Origin: JAVBKB01 sp031554275
Lineage (GTDB): Bacteria > Bacillota > Bacilli > JARBTR01
NCBI GenBank assembly: GCA_031554275.1
Contig: JAVBKB010000150.1
Span: 1-5,215, forward strand
Direction: 5' to 3'
Length of the DNA: 5,215 nt
Below, piece after piece: positions 1-4,722 of this stretch. Both the position numbers and the translations under genes were made by a program. A model generated the notes under the pieces. It was not told the DNA's origin. It worked only from the letters and a program-made list of their open reading frames with translations, and did no database searches. Numbering within the stretch: position 1 is the first letter of the stretch; every line of letters begins with the position of its first letter.

Positions 1-56
1 TACCTCACTGTTTCTCGTTTGAAGGCTTCATCATATCGACTTGCTTTATTTCCCAT
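1..56 (-). CDS. IS3-family-like transposase OrfA, N-terminal 18 codons (runs off window)
   Basis: An ATG at 56-54 opens a frame reading MGNKASRYDEAFKRETVR and then leaves the window. This matches the usual start of the small helix-turn-helix protein (OrfA) of IS3-type insertion sequences, where a basic leader is followed by a Y-x-E/D-x-F-K-x-E-x-V-R motif at the start of the DNA-binding helices. OrfA normally joins OrfB, the DDE integrase domain, through a programmed frameshift; neither OrfB nor the shift site is in view. An AAGGGGTG ribosome binding site lies at 63-70, about 6 bases before the ATG. The element points leftward, away from the immunity genes, and its upstream end touches the stop codon of the neighbouring Imm30-like gene. 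The family call rests on 18 residues, so the group within IS3 cannot be stated. Confidence 0.7.
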   Translation of the reverse strand, partial: MGNKASRYDEAFKRETVR

Positions 57-112
57 TTTCGACACCCCTTTGATATTCTTATTATATCAATCTGTGTCTA
101 CTTTTTAGTCTA
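57..112 (-). mobile_element. Left part of an insertion sequence: terminal sequence and leader ahead of OrfA
   Basis: Between the transposase start and the end of the Imm30-like gene lie about 56 non-coding bases, the typical length of an IS3-family leader. On the minus strand the outer part reads TAGACTAAAAAGTAGACACA (112-93). Its TAAAAAGTAGACA core resembles terminal inverted repeats of some IS3-group elements, and this resemblance is from memory. The exact tip and any target-site duplication cannot be fixed, because the other end of the element lies outside the window. Confidence 0.5.
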
Positions 113-551
113 GCACCAATTCGAACTTCTCAGGATTCTCTTTTTTTATATCATTTACAAGTCTAAACACAATTTCTTTAGTAATTGGTTCATTCGTCTC
201 AACTACTTCTATATACATATTTTTGGATGGCTCGTGATTCAAAATTCTCTTATGAAGAATTATTGCCCATCTTTCTGCATGTGGTAGCATATTAGGTAAC
301 GCCTTAGCCATCATGAGTAAGGGAAGCTTTGAACCAAAATTTTTTTCGTAAGACTCAATTGCATGCACCAGCCCGAACATAACCTCATCATGTTCAGTGG
401 CATCGTCAAAACCACTGCAAAGATTCTGTATATGTTCAACTTTATTCATGTTTAAAATATCAGCAATACATTGTTCAAATTGCCGTATTTCTCGAGGATT
501 TTTTAGCATTTTATTTTTTATTAGCTTTTGAGTTTCATGATTAATATCCAA
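105..551 (-). CDS. Imm30-like immunity protein, C-terminus possibly altered by IS insertion
   Basis: This 148-residue, mostly helical cytoplasmic protein has no signal peptide or membrane segment. The pattern EVMFGLVHAIES (residues 56-67), LPNMLPHAERWA (85-96) and LHKRILN (99-105) resembles the Imm30 family, whose members are predicted to neutralise polymorphic-toxin tips; no toxin partner is adjacent here. The start is TTG at 551: a stop codon (TAG) lies immediately upstream in frame, and AGGAG at 558-562 sits 6 bases ahead. The last codons (V-L-D-stop) coincide with the tip of the insertion sequence to the left. The native end may therefore have been replaced by IS sequence, though the conserved core looks whole. 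It is the last gene of the immunity array in the direction of transcription. The Imm30 name is from pattern memory and is moderately secure. Confidence 0.7.
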   Translation of the reverse strand: MDINHETQKLIKNKMLKNPREIRQFEQCIADILNMNKVEHIQNLCSGFDDATEHDEVMFGLVHAIESYEKNFGSKLPLLMMAKALPNMLPHAERWAIILHKRILNHEPSKNMYIEVVETNEPITKEIVFRLVNDIKKENPEKFELVLD

Positions 552-557
552 CTATTA

Positions 558-562
558 CTCCT
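558..562 (-). promoter_or_regulatory. Ribosome binding site fixing a TTG start
   Basis: AGGAG on the minus strand lies 6 bases before the TTG at 551. An in-frame TAG directly precedes that TTG, so no longer protein is possible and the TTG start is well supported. Confidence 0.7.
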
Positions 563-651
563 ACTTTTTGTTTACTTATCTGCTTTTGAATTCCTGATGG
601 AACATAAATTTAAATAAATGATGTTAATTTCAGGTCATACTTTGTTGAACG

Positions 652-1125
652 TTACAAGTTTGGAATCATTTCCAAAAGCCAATCATCATCAATAGGAGTC
701 AAATGTATTCTAGACCCTTGTAATTTTTTTAGAGGATCATATATAAAGCTACCATGATGATCATCAAGTGGACGACTAAGGTCAAAATAAACAGACTCTT
801 CGTACAAGGAAATGTTATAAACTTCCTCACTATCAAAAACCCTCTCGATACATTCAATAAGCTCCCTATTCCCTTCAATTCCTTGTTTTACTTCTAAAGT
901 TGAACATTCGATTATTATTTTCCCATTTTCGTCATTTATATTTATTTTCTCTTTGTACCTGACCAATGTTTCCCCAATAAATTTGTAATCAGCATCTGAT
1001 TCAAATATTTTGATAATTTCCTCCTCGCTTCTATCACTACTTTTTGAGACTAAATAATGATTTAAGGACAAACCAATAATAGTTAACATTACTAACACTA
1101 TTGATACATAAAGTAAACGTCTCAT
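652..1125 (-). CDS. Small membrane-anchored protein of unknown function
   Basis: The 157-residue product begins MRRLLYVSIV and has one strongly hydrophobic helix at about residues 4-25. A short Ser-rich stretch (SKSSDRS) and a soluble domain of about 125 residues follow. A basic N-terminus with a single helix and no lipobox cysteine suggests a bitopic protein with its soluble part outside the membrane. The ATG at 1125 is preferred over an in-frame start at 1194: GGAGA at 1133-1137 precedes it by 7 bases, and the 23 extra residues are polar and Cys-containing, which would bury the membrane helix. The soluble part is acidic and contains paired Cys (C74, C92) and DDHH (121-124). No family is recognised. 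Its place among cytoplasmic immunity genes makes a membrane-anchored immunity or accessory role possible, but this is inferred only from context. Confidence 0.7.
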   Translation of the reverse strand: MRRLLYVSIVLVMLTIIGLSLNHYLVSKSSDRSEEEIIKIFESDADYKFIGETLVRYKEKININDENGKIIIECSTLEVKQGIEGNRELIECIERVFDSEEVYNISLYEESVYFDLSRPLDDHHGSFIYDPLKKLQGSRIHLTPIDDDWLLEMIPNL

Positions 1126-1132
1126 TTTTTTA

Positions 1133-1137
1133 TCTCC
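1133..1137 (-). promoter_or_regulatory. Ribosome binding site deciding the start at 1125
   Basis: GGAGA on the minus strand, 7 bases before ATG 1125. It argues against the longer reading that would start at 1194, for which no comparable site is seen. Confidence 0.65.
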
Positions 1138-1183
1138 ATAACCTGATTCACATATATATTCTTTAAAACATTGGCTTTTCAAT

Positions 1184-1612
1184 TTAATAATCAAACTCGT
1201 ATTTATTTATCTGTTTATTATATTCTGCTTTTATTTCAGGAACTTCGATATCTAAAGCATTTGCAAACCAATTTACAACAGCAGGAACTAATGACTCCGG
1301 TTGATAATCTGAAAAAAGAAAATCAATTCTGTGAAAAACGATGATAGCATCCTCTTTATATGGTGATTTCGAAATAATTTGAAAACTAATCATTCTTATT
1401 GCACTACAAATCAGCTCATTTTCTTCCTCGTTAAATACATAATCAGAATCAGTGTCATCCTTCTCAGATAATTGTACCCACAAACCTTCATCAACTTTTC
1501 TACAACTTGTTTGTTTGTGATATTGACTCATCTTTGCAAGCTCGGCATTTATTGAAACTACTATACCCCATGACGATTTGAATACTCTATAAACAAAAGT
1601 CATTGGCTCCAT
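1184..1612 (-). CDS. Putative immunity protein, 142 residues
   Basis: This soluble, acidic protein has a Trp/Tyr-bearing N-terminal part (MEPMTFVYRVFKSSWG), a mixed middle region and the C-terminal motif YQPESLVPAVVNWFANAL (103-120). A short VPEIKAEYNKQINKYEF strand pair closes the protein. That layout resembles small immunity proteins seen beside Firmicutes toxins, but I cannot name the family. The ATG at 1612 is chosen because AGGTGA (1617-1622) lies just before it. An in-frame ATG at 1633 would overlap the preceding stop and lacks its own site. The upstream 67-residue ORF, which looks like a toxin tail, ends at 1626, only 13 bases before this start. That spacing matches toxin-immunity pairs and suggests translational coupling. 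The immunity role is inferred from size, acidity and neighbours. Confidence 0.65.
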   Translation of the reverse strand: MEPMTFVYRVFKSSWGIVVSINAELAKMSQYHKQTSCRKVDEGLWVQLSEKDDTDSDYVFNEEENELICSAIRMISFQIISKSPYKEDAIIVFHRIDFLFSDYQPESLVPAVVNWFANALDIEVPEIKAEYNKQINKYEFDY

Positions 1613-1616
1613 TTTA

Positions 1617-1622
1617 TCACCT
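1617..1622 (-). promoter_or_regulatory. Ribosome binding site for the 142-residue protein
   Basis: AGGTGA on the minus strand falls between the stop of the preceding short ORF (1626-1628) and the ATG at 1612. It selects that ATG over the one at 1633. Confidence 0.55.
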
Positions 1623-1625
1623 GAT

Positions 1626-1829
1626 TTATTCAATTTTTAAATTGCCAAACACATCTATAGAAAAATAATGTTCTGTTCCAAAATTACCTGTGCTTCTCTG
1701 TATATAATCATATCCATGATTTGGAGTTGCCCCAGTTAACATACTGTTGTTGTCTAGAAATTTATTAACCTCACTGTCTGACATTTTAGTTAGGTCTAGG
1801 GATTCAAATTTTGCCATATCGGAGTTCAC
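1626..1829 (-). pseudogene. Short ORF, probable orphan tail of a polymorphic toxin
   Basis: The frame gives 67 residues from a GTG at 1829, or 63 from an ATG at 1817. Neither start has a convincing ribosome binding site, and a stop codon lies six codons upstream of the GTG. The product ends in NHGYDYIQRSTGNFGTEHYFSIDVFGNLKIE-like content (residues 38-67), a compact beta-rich tail with aromatic and His residues. Before it comes a helix reading LTKMSDSEVNKFLDNNS. It looks like the last segment of a larger toxin domain whose front part is gone. Its stop is 13 bases before the next gene, as with real toxin tips and their immunity genes. It may instead be a small expressed protein; the family is not recognised. 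Confidence 0.45.
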
Positions 1830-1830
1830 A

Positions 1831-1860
1831 CTAATGTTGAGAACTCAAGATTCACATTAG
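1831..1860. repeat. Inverted repeat upstream of the short toxin-tail ORF
   Basis: CTAATGT at 1831-1837 pairs with ACATTAG at 1854-1860 around a 16-base centre, which itself holds TTGAG-TT-CTCAA in minus-strand reading. No run of T follows on the minus strand, so it is not a standard terminator. It could be a protein-binding site, a transcript hairpin or chance in AT-rich DNA. Confidence 0.35.
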
Positions 1861-1915
1861 AATTGGCTGTAATCTATCTAGGTTTTTTTGAGCTGCCTAG
1901 CTCTTATTGTGCTTT

Positions 1916-2296
1916 TTAATCCAGTACCCTAAATGGTGGATGCCCTGTATCTTGATTTTGCAAAATACTTGGTAGACGAAACCTCAAACTACATTGTAGT
2001 TCTATCATTGTTTCTCCTGAATGAGAGTTTTGAATATGTATATTTACCCATAATGGGGCTAAAGGCAACATACATCCCAATACTTCTACCACAGAATCAA
2101 TATCTAGAACTCTCTCCTTAAGGTTTGCATTATTTAAAATAGTTCTATGAATATAGTCATCAGTAGAATTTAGTGATTTCCCTCTTTCAATAATTGGAGA
2201 AATCAAAAATTTCTGGTTTTCATCGGTAACATTAGATTTACTTAGTGCTTTTAGTAAATATACTTTTAGAGTCTTCTTGTCCAAATACTTAATCAT
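1916..2296 (-). CDS. TGHPPFR-motif protein, copy 2 of a tandem pair (126 residues)
   Basis: This soluble 126-residue protein is a paralogue of the gene immediately upstream. They share PI-[IL]E-[RK]-x-K-x-LN-[ST]-x-DD in the first half, then C-[MF]-[LV]-PL-[AC]-P-[LI]-W near the middle. At the end both have SLR-x-R-x-P-x-x-L-x-NQ-[DE]-TGHPPFR (TGHPPFR at residues 117-123). The start is ATG at 2296, with a GGGGTAA site at 2301-2307. It follows its paralogue by 57 bases with no terminator between them, so the two are probably co-transcribed. I do not recognise the family. The size, the absence of export signals and the setting suggest an immunity protein, and the diverged pair could neutralise different variants of one toxin family. 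Confidence 0.7.
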   Translation of the reverse strand: MIKYLDKKTLKVYLLKALSKSNVTDENQKFLISPIIERGKSLNSTDDYIHRTILNNANLKERVLDIDSVVEVLGCMLPLAPLWVNIHIQNSHSGETMIELQCSLRFRLPSILQNQDTGHPPFRVLD

Positions 2297-2353
2297 TTTG
2301 TTACCCCGTTAAATCCTTTTACCTTATTTGTTTTAACATTTGGATTAGCTTTA

Positions 2354-2752
2354 TTATATTACTGCCCTAAATGGCGGATGCCCAGTTTCCTGATTGTGTA
2401 ATTCAGTTGGTTTTCGCATTCGTAGACTTGTGTAAAGTTCTACAATAATCAATTTATCGGTAGTTTCCTTTAATTTTACATCGATCCAAATCGGACATAG
2501 CGGAACAAAACAAGATAGTGCTGCAATGGCTTGATCAAGAACCATAATCCCTCTTTTTTCAAGTGATTCCTCATTTAATACTATTAGACGCATAATATCG
2601 TCTTTGGTATTTAGGGGTTTGTTTTTTTCAAGTATTGGAATAATTCTAAACCTCCAATTTTCACTGACAATTAGATTATTAGCTATAGCAATTTTTTCTA
2701 AAACACATACTAGATTTTCCTTAAAAATGTTCACATCCATTTTTTTTATCAT
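2354..2752 (-). CDS. TGHPPFR-motif protein, copy 1 of a tandem pair (132 residues)
   Basis: The 132-residue product begins MIKKMDVNIF and ends SLRMRKPTELHNQETGHPPFRAVI-like content, with TGHPPFR at residues 123-129. It aligns along its whole length with the next gene downstream, but identity is concentrated in the last third. At DNA level, 2365-2398 matches 1927-1960 at 29 of 34 positions by eye. The predicted layout is an N-terminal helical half followed by beta strands around PLCPIWIDVKL (89-99 region). The start is ATG at 2752, with GGAG at 2761-2764 eight bases ahead; a second in-frame ATG four codons later lacks such a site. No family name is recognised. Duplication followed by divergence fits immunity genes under selection for new specificities, which is an inference. 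Confidence 0.7.
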   Translation of the reverse strand: MIKKMDVNIFKENLVCVLEKIAIANNLIVSENWRFRIIPILEKNKPLNTKDDIMRLIVLNEESLEKRGIMVLDQAIAALSCFVPLCPIWIDVKLKETTDKLIIVELYTSLRMRKPTELHNQETGHPPFRAVI

Positions 2753-2855
2753 AAAATCGACTCCGGCTGTCTATCATTTTTTAAGTTCTGGCATTGTTAA
2801 AAACCAAAAACAAAAAATTTTATAATACGTTATTGAGAATTACATCTGGTTTTTG

Positions 2856-3152
2856 TTATACCTGTTCCTCAATGAATATCAGTGTTCCGTAATCAGTAAT
2901 AGGTCTTTTAAAAAAATCAAGTATATTTGTTTTTATATCACCTACAGGTGTAAGTTTTAGTACCAGCACACCATTGATATTCCCGAATCCCGTATATTTA
3001 AATGTGAATTCATGTTCTTCACATAGAATAGTAGCTATCTTCTCACTTCGGGGATACCATTCTTTTTCATTAAGATGAATTAGCAAGTACCCTTCGTCAG
3101 TAATCGGATAGACTTTGTCGATTTTATATACCTTTTTATTAAAATTCATCAA
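2856..3152 (-). CDS. Small beta-rich protein of unknown function (98-99 residues)
   Basis: The product has no signal peptide or membrane helix and shows alternating short hydrophobic strands such as YLLIHLNE, FTFKYTGFG and VLVLKLTPVG. It ends with FFKRPITDYGTLIFIEEQ. The start is unsettled: TTG at 3152 lies 10 bases after AAGGGG (3163-3168), while the ATG immediately after it, at 3149, is 13 bases away. The two readings differ by one residue. The gene lies between the Imm7-like gene and the tandem TGHPPFR pair, separated by about 100-base spacers on each side. It may be another orphan immunity protein, but nothing in the sequence itself proves this. Confidence 0.55.
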   Translation of the reverse strand: MMNFNKKVYKIDKVYPITDEGYLLIHLNEKEWYPRSEKIATILCEEHEFTFKYTGFGNINGVLVLKLTPVGDIKTNILDFFKRPITDYGTLIFIEEQV

Positions 3153-3269
3153 TTTTGAAAAGCCCCTTATGTTTTCTTAAAAGCCTTCAATCAACTCGTC
3201 TTAACCAGAAAGTTGCACACCATTTTTTTGTATACTAATTATTTTATCGAAGTCTTTGAATACGTGATG

Positions 3270-3662
3270 TTAATCTTCAATAATCGGGTTACACGGCGAC
3301 AGATACATGTCATCTTTTTCTTCCAGGCTCCCACGTGCCAAAACAAATACTTTGAATTTGTTTTCAGACCCATGAATTAAATCCTCGTCATCCCACAAAT
3401 AAAGTAATCCATATGAACCTGGTGCTGTTAATGCAATAAATTTAAACAAGGAAAATATTTTTTCAGAACGCTCACCTCGATGATTTGGTGCATCACTTAC
3501 AAATAGATGAAATTGTCCATTCACTGGTTCAAAGGACATAATCCCAGACCGCCAACTTTGCTTTAGAATAAACTCTTGAATCTTTTTTATCATATTCATT
3601 TCATTGGCACTATTTTCTATGGTAGATTCTCTGATGACTGCCCATGCATGGTATTCTATCAC
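3270..3662 (-). CDS. Imm7-like immunity protein
   Basis: This 130-residue cytoplasmic protein matches the pattern I associate with the Imm7 family. It starts MIEYHAWAVIRES, has GSYGLLYLWDDED at 82-94, and ends with LSPC (121-124) and P-x-IED (126-130). Members of this family are encoded next to polymorphic-toxin tips and are predicted to bind and block them. The start is GTG at 3662, strongly supported by AGGAGG at 3669-3674 six bases upstream. That site begins a few bases after the stop codon (3677-3679) of the RCC1-repeat fragment, a spacing typical of toxin-immunity coupling. It is followed by a gap of about 117 bases before the next gene. The protein looks full length. Which toxin it blocks cannot be read here, because the adjacent upstream gene is broken. 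Confidence 0.75.
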   Translation of the reverse strand: MIEYHAWAVIRESTIENSANEMNMIKKIQEFILKQSWRSGIMSFEPVNGQFHLFVSDAPNHRGERSEKIFSLFKFIALTAPGSYGLLYLWDDEDLIHGSENKFKVFVLARGSLEEKDDMYLSPCNPIIED

Positions 3663-3668
3663 TTTCTA

Positions 3669-3674
3669 CCTCCT
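3669..3674 (-). promoter_or_regulatory. Strong ribosome binding site for the Imm7-like gene
   Basis: A perfect AGGAGG on the minus strand, six bases before GTG 3662, decides for the GTG start. It begins only two bases past the TAA of the preceding fragment, so ribosomes ending there could restart. Confidence 0.75.
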
Positions 3675-3676
3675 AT

Positions 3677-3976
3677 TTAGTCAAAAGGTTTCGTATCGAT
3701 GGTTACTTTAACGCCGAATCTAGCACTATACTCGTTAAGTTGATCTATCATTGAGTGGTATGCACCCATTTCGACTTCTTGAATCGCACCCTTCACATAA
3801 ATCGTATTCACCTGATAAGGGCGGATGTGCTGCATGAATCCGGTCCCCAGCATGCCAAAGTCATTATTTCCGCCTGCCCAAAGCGTTCCATCATTCTTCA
3901 GATACATCATCTTGTCAACTGGTCCTGCGAAGACTGCTTTGACGTCGGTAATGACTGAAGGAGAAGGAAATACCAC
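3677..3976 (-). pseudogene. RCC1-repeat protein fragment with unrelated tail
   Basis: Up to 99 residues can be read from a GTG at 3976, but no ribosome binding site fits it and an in-frame TAG lies shortly upstream. Residues 11-56 form one RCC1-type propeller repeat: VKAVFAGPVDKMMYLKNDG, then LWAGGNNDFGMLGTG, then a PYQV end. A second repeat begins at about 65 (IQEVEMGAYHSM) and departs from the repeat pattern after residue 76, continuing as IDQLNEYSARFGVKVTIDTKPFD. So the front of the protein is missing and a foreign or toxin-derived tail seems fused within a repeat. RCC1 repeats are common in large surface proteins of Paenibacillus and relatives. The segment is visibly richer in G+C (31 of 60 bases in 3841-3900) than its neighbours. 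It stops just before the Imm7-like gene, in the position a toxin tip would take. Confidence 0.65.
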
Positions 3977-4101
3977 TTGTAAAATTAGTTCCTATCTTTC
4001 TTGTAAAAATTGTAACCAGCCGATTGCAGAAACTGAAATTATTTATTGTAAAATTAACACCCCGTTCCGCTTTTTGCCTTCTATGGTGTAAATCATATCT
4101 C

Positions 4102-4119
4102 AGAAATTGCAGAAATTGC
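4102..4119. repeat. 9-base tandem repeat, two copies
   Basis: AGAAATTGC occurs twice in direct succession at 4102-4110 and 4111-4119. It lies just downstream, in the minus direction, of the terminator hairpin. It is short and could be simple slippage. Confidence 0.5.
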
Positions 4120-4139
4120 AATAAAATATTTGTTATAAG

Positions 4140-4190
4140 AAAAACTAGGTGCAACCACTGAATTTCTTATCAGAGATTGCTCCTAGTTCT
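4140..4190 (-). terminator. Rho-independent terminator after the toxin-immunity pair, possibly bidirectional
   Basis: AACTAGGTGCAA at 4143-4154 pairs with TTGCTCCTAGTT at 4177-4188, giving 11 of 12 base pairs. Within the 22-base centre, CTGA (4158-4161) pairs with TCAG (4170-4173). On the minus strand the stem runs into five T residues (4144-4140), as expected for intrinsic termination of the immunity gene that ends at 4278. On the plus strand CTTTTATTGCTTTGTTTT follows, so weaker termination of opposite transcripts is possible. Confidence 0.65.
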
Positions 4191-4277
4191 TTTATTGCTT
4201 TGTTTTAGATGTCAATTTGTCTTGTGTTTCGTAAAAAAACTACTTCTTCTTCCACTCCGTATTCATTGGAAACGAGA

Positions 4278-4718
4278 CTATTTTTTAGCAGAGATGGCTT
4301 TTACAACAACCATTTTTCTTTCATAAGTAATCGGGTTTTTAGTAAAGGATTGGCCAGTTTCATTATCTGAATTTAATGCCATTGTTGTAACACCATATAT
4401 TGATATGAACCTGGCTAACCAATGTGAAATATTATACATATGGTTACTAAATAATTCAGCGTGTGTATCGGTACTGTCAAGTTCAAACATATACTTGTAG
4501 CCAGACCACATTTCCTTTTCCGGATTTTCTAACTCTCGCAATGACCCAGAGAAGCCAAATGCATCAACATAGCCAACAAGCTCATGAGGTTCATCCATAT
4601 CAGTTTCATAAAAAAACTGTGGTGTTATCCCTTCTTTCTCTAACAATGTCCCCAATTCCTGTAAGTCTGACTCGAATTTTATTAATACTTTTGCATATGC
4701 TCCATAAACTTCATCCAT
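4278..4718 (-). CDS. Putative cognate immunity protein of the upstream toxin
   Basis: This acidic, soluble 146-residue protein has no export signal or membrane helix. Its N-terminal part is helical (VYGAYAKVLIKFESDLQELGTLLEKEG, residues 4-30). A Glu/Asp-rich middle follows, then an aromatic segment (NHMYNISHWLARFISIYGV, 92-110) and a basic tail ending AKK. Four bases separate the toxin's stop from this ATG at 4718. The ribosome binding site AGGAGGT (4726-4732) lies within the toxin's final codons, so the two genes are almost certainly translated together. The family is not recognised. The immunity role is inferred from the tight pairing with a toxin-like C-terminus, from its acidity against a basic partner, and from its size. 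A terminator hairpin follows at 4140-4190. Confidence 0.7.
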   Translation of the reverse strand: MDEVYGAYAKVLIKFESDLQELGTLLEKEGITPQFFYETDMDEPHELVGYVDAFGFSGSLRELENPEKEMWSGYKYMFELDSTDTHAELFSNHMYNISHWLARFISIYGVTTMALNSDNETGQSFTKNPITYERKMVVVKAISAKK

Positions 4719-4722
4719 TTAG

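Larger units (their letters stand above)
3977..4277. other. Intergenic stretch with hairpin, short repeats and no supported gene
   Basis: About 300 bases separate the immunity gene at right from the RCC1 fragment. The part at 4140-4190 holds a terminator-like hairpin. The part at 3976-4120 is AT-rich, with three near-copies of TTGTAAAATT and a 9-base tandem repeat. Minus-strand frames here are interrupted by stops and do not continue the RCC1 repeats, so this is the likely junction where the front of that gene was lost. No promoter could be assigned with confidence. Confidence 0.5.

Noticed and set aside
1878..1900. CTAGG...CCTAG hairpin with a T run in plus-strand reading
   Set aside because: The T run lies inside the loop rather than after the stem, and the stem is five base pairs, so it does not qualify as a terminator.
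1933..2121. Plus-strand ORF of 62 codons
   Set aside because: It lies wholly antisense to the 126-residue TGHPPFR gene, whose frame is supported by its paralogue. There is no ribosome binding site.
2604..2825. Plus-strand ORF of 73 codons with hydrophobic content
   Set aside because: It is antisense to the 132-residue TGHPPFR gene and its leader. The hydrophobic look comes from reading AT-rich coding DNA backwards.
3203..3262. Possible sigma-A promoter (TTCAAA, 17 bases, TAGTAT) ahead of the 98-99-residue gene
   Set aside because: Both boxes match the consensus at only four of six positions in AT-rich DNA, which is too weak to report.
3755..3958. Plus-strand ORF across the RCC1 fragment
   Set aside because: The opposite strand reads a recognisable RCC1 repeat, so this frame is a shadow.
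3915..4154. Minus-strand ORF of 79 codons overlapping the RCC1 fragment in another frame
   Set aside because: Low-complexity Phe/Arg/Ser-rich product with no ribosome binding site. It runs through the terminator hairpin and out of frame with the RCC1 repeat.
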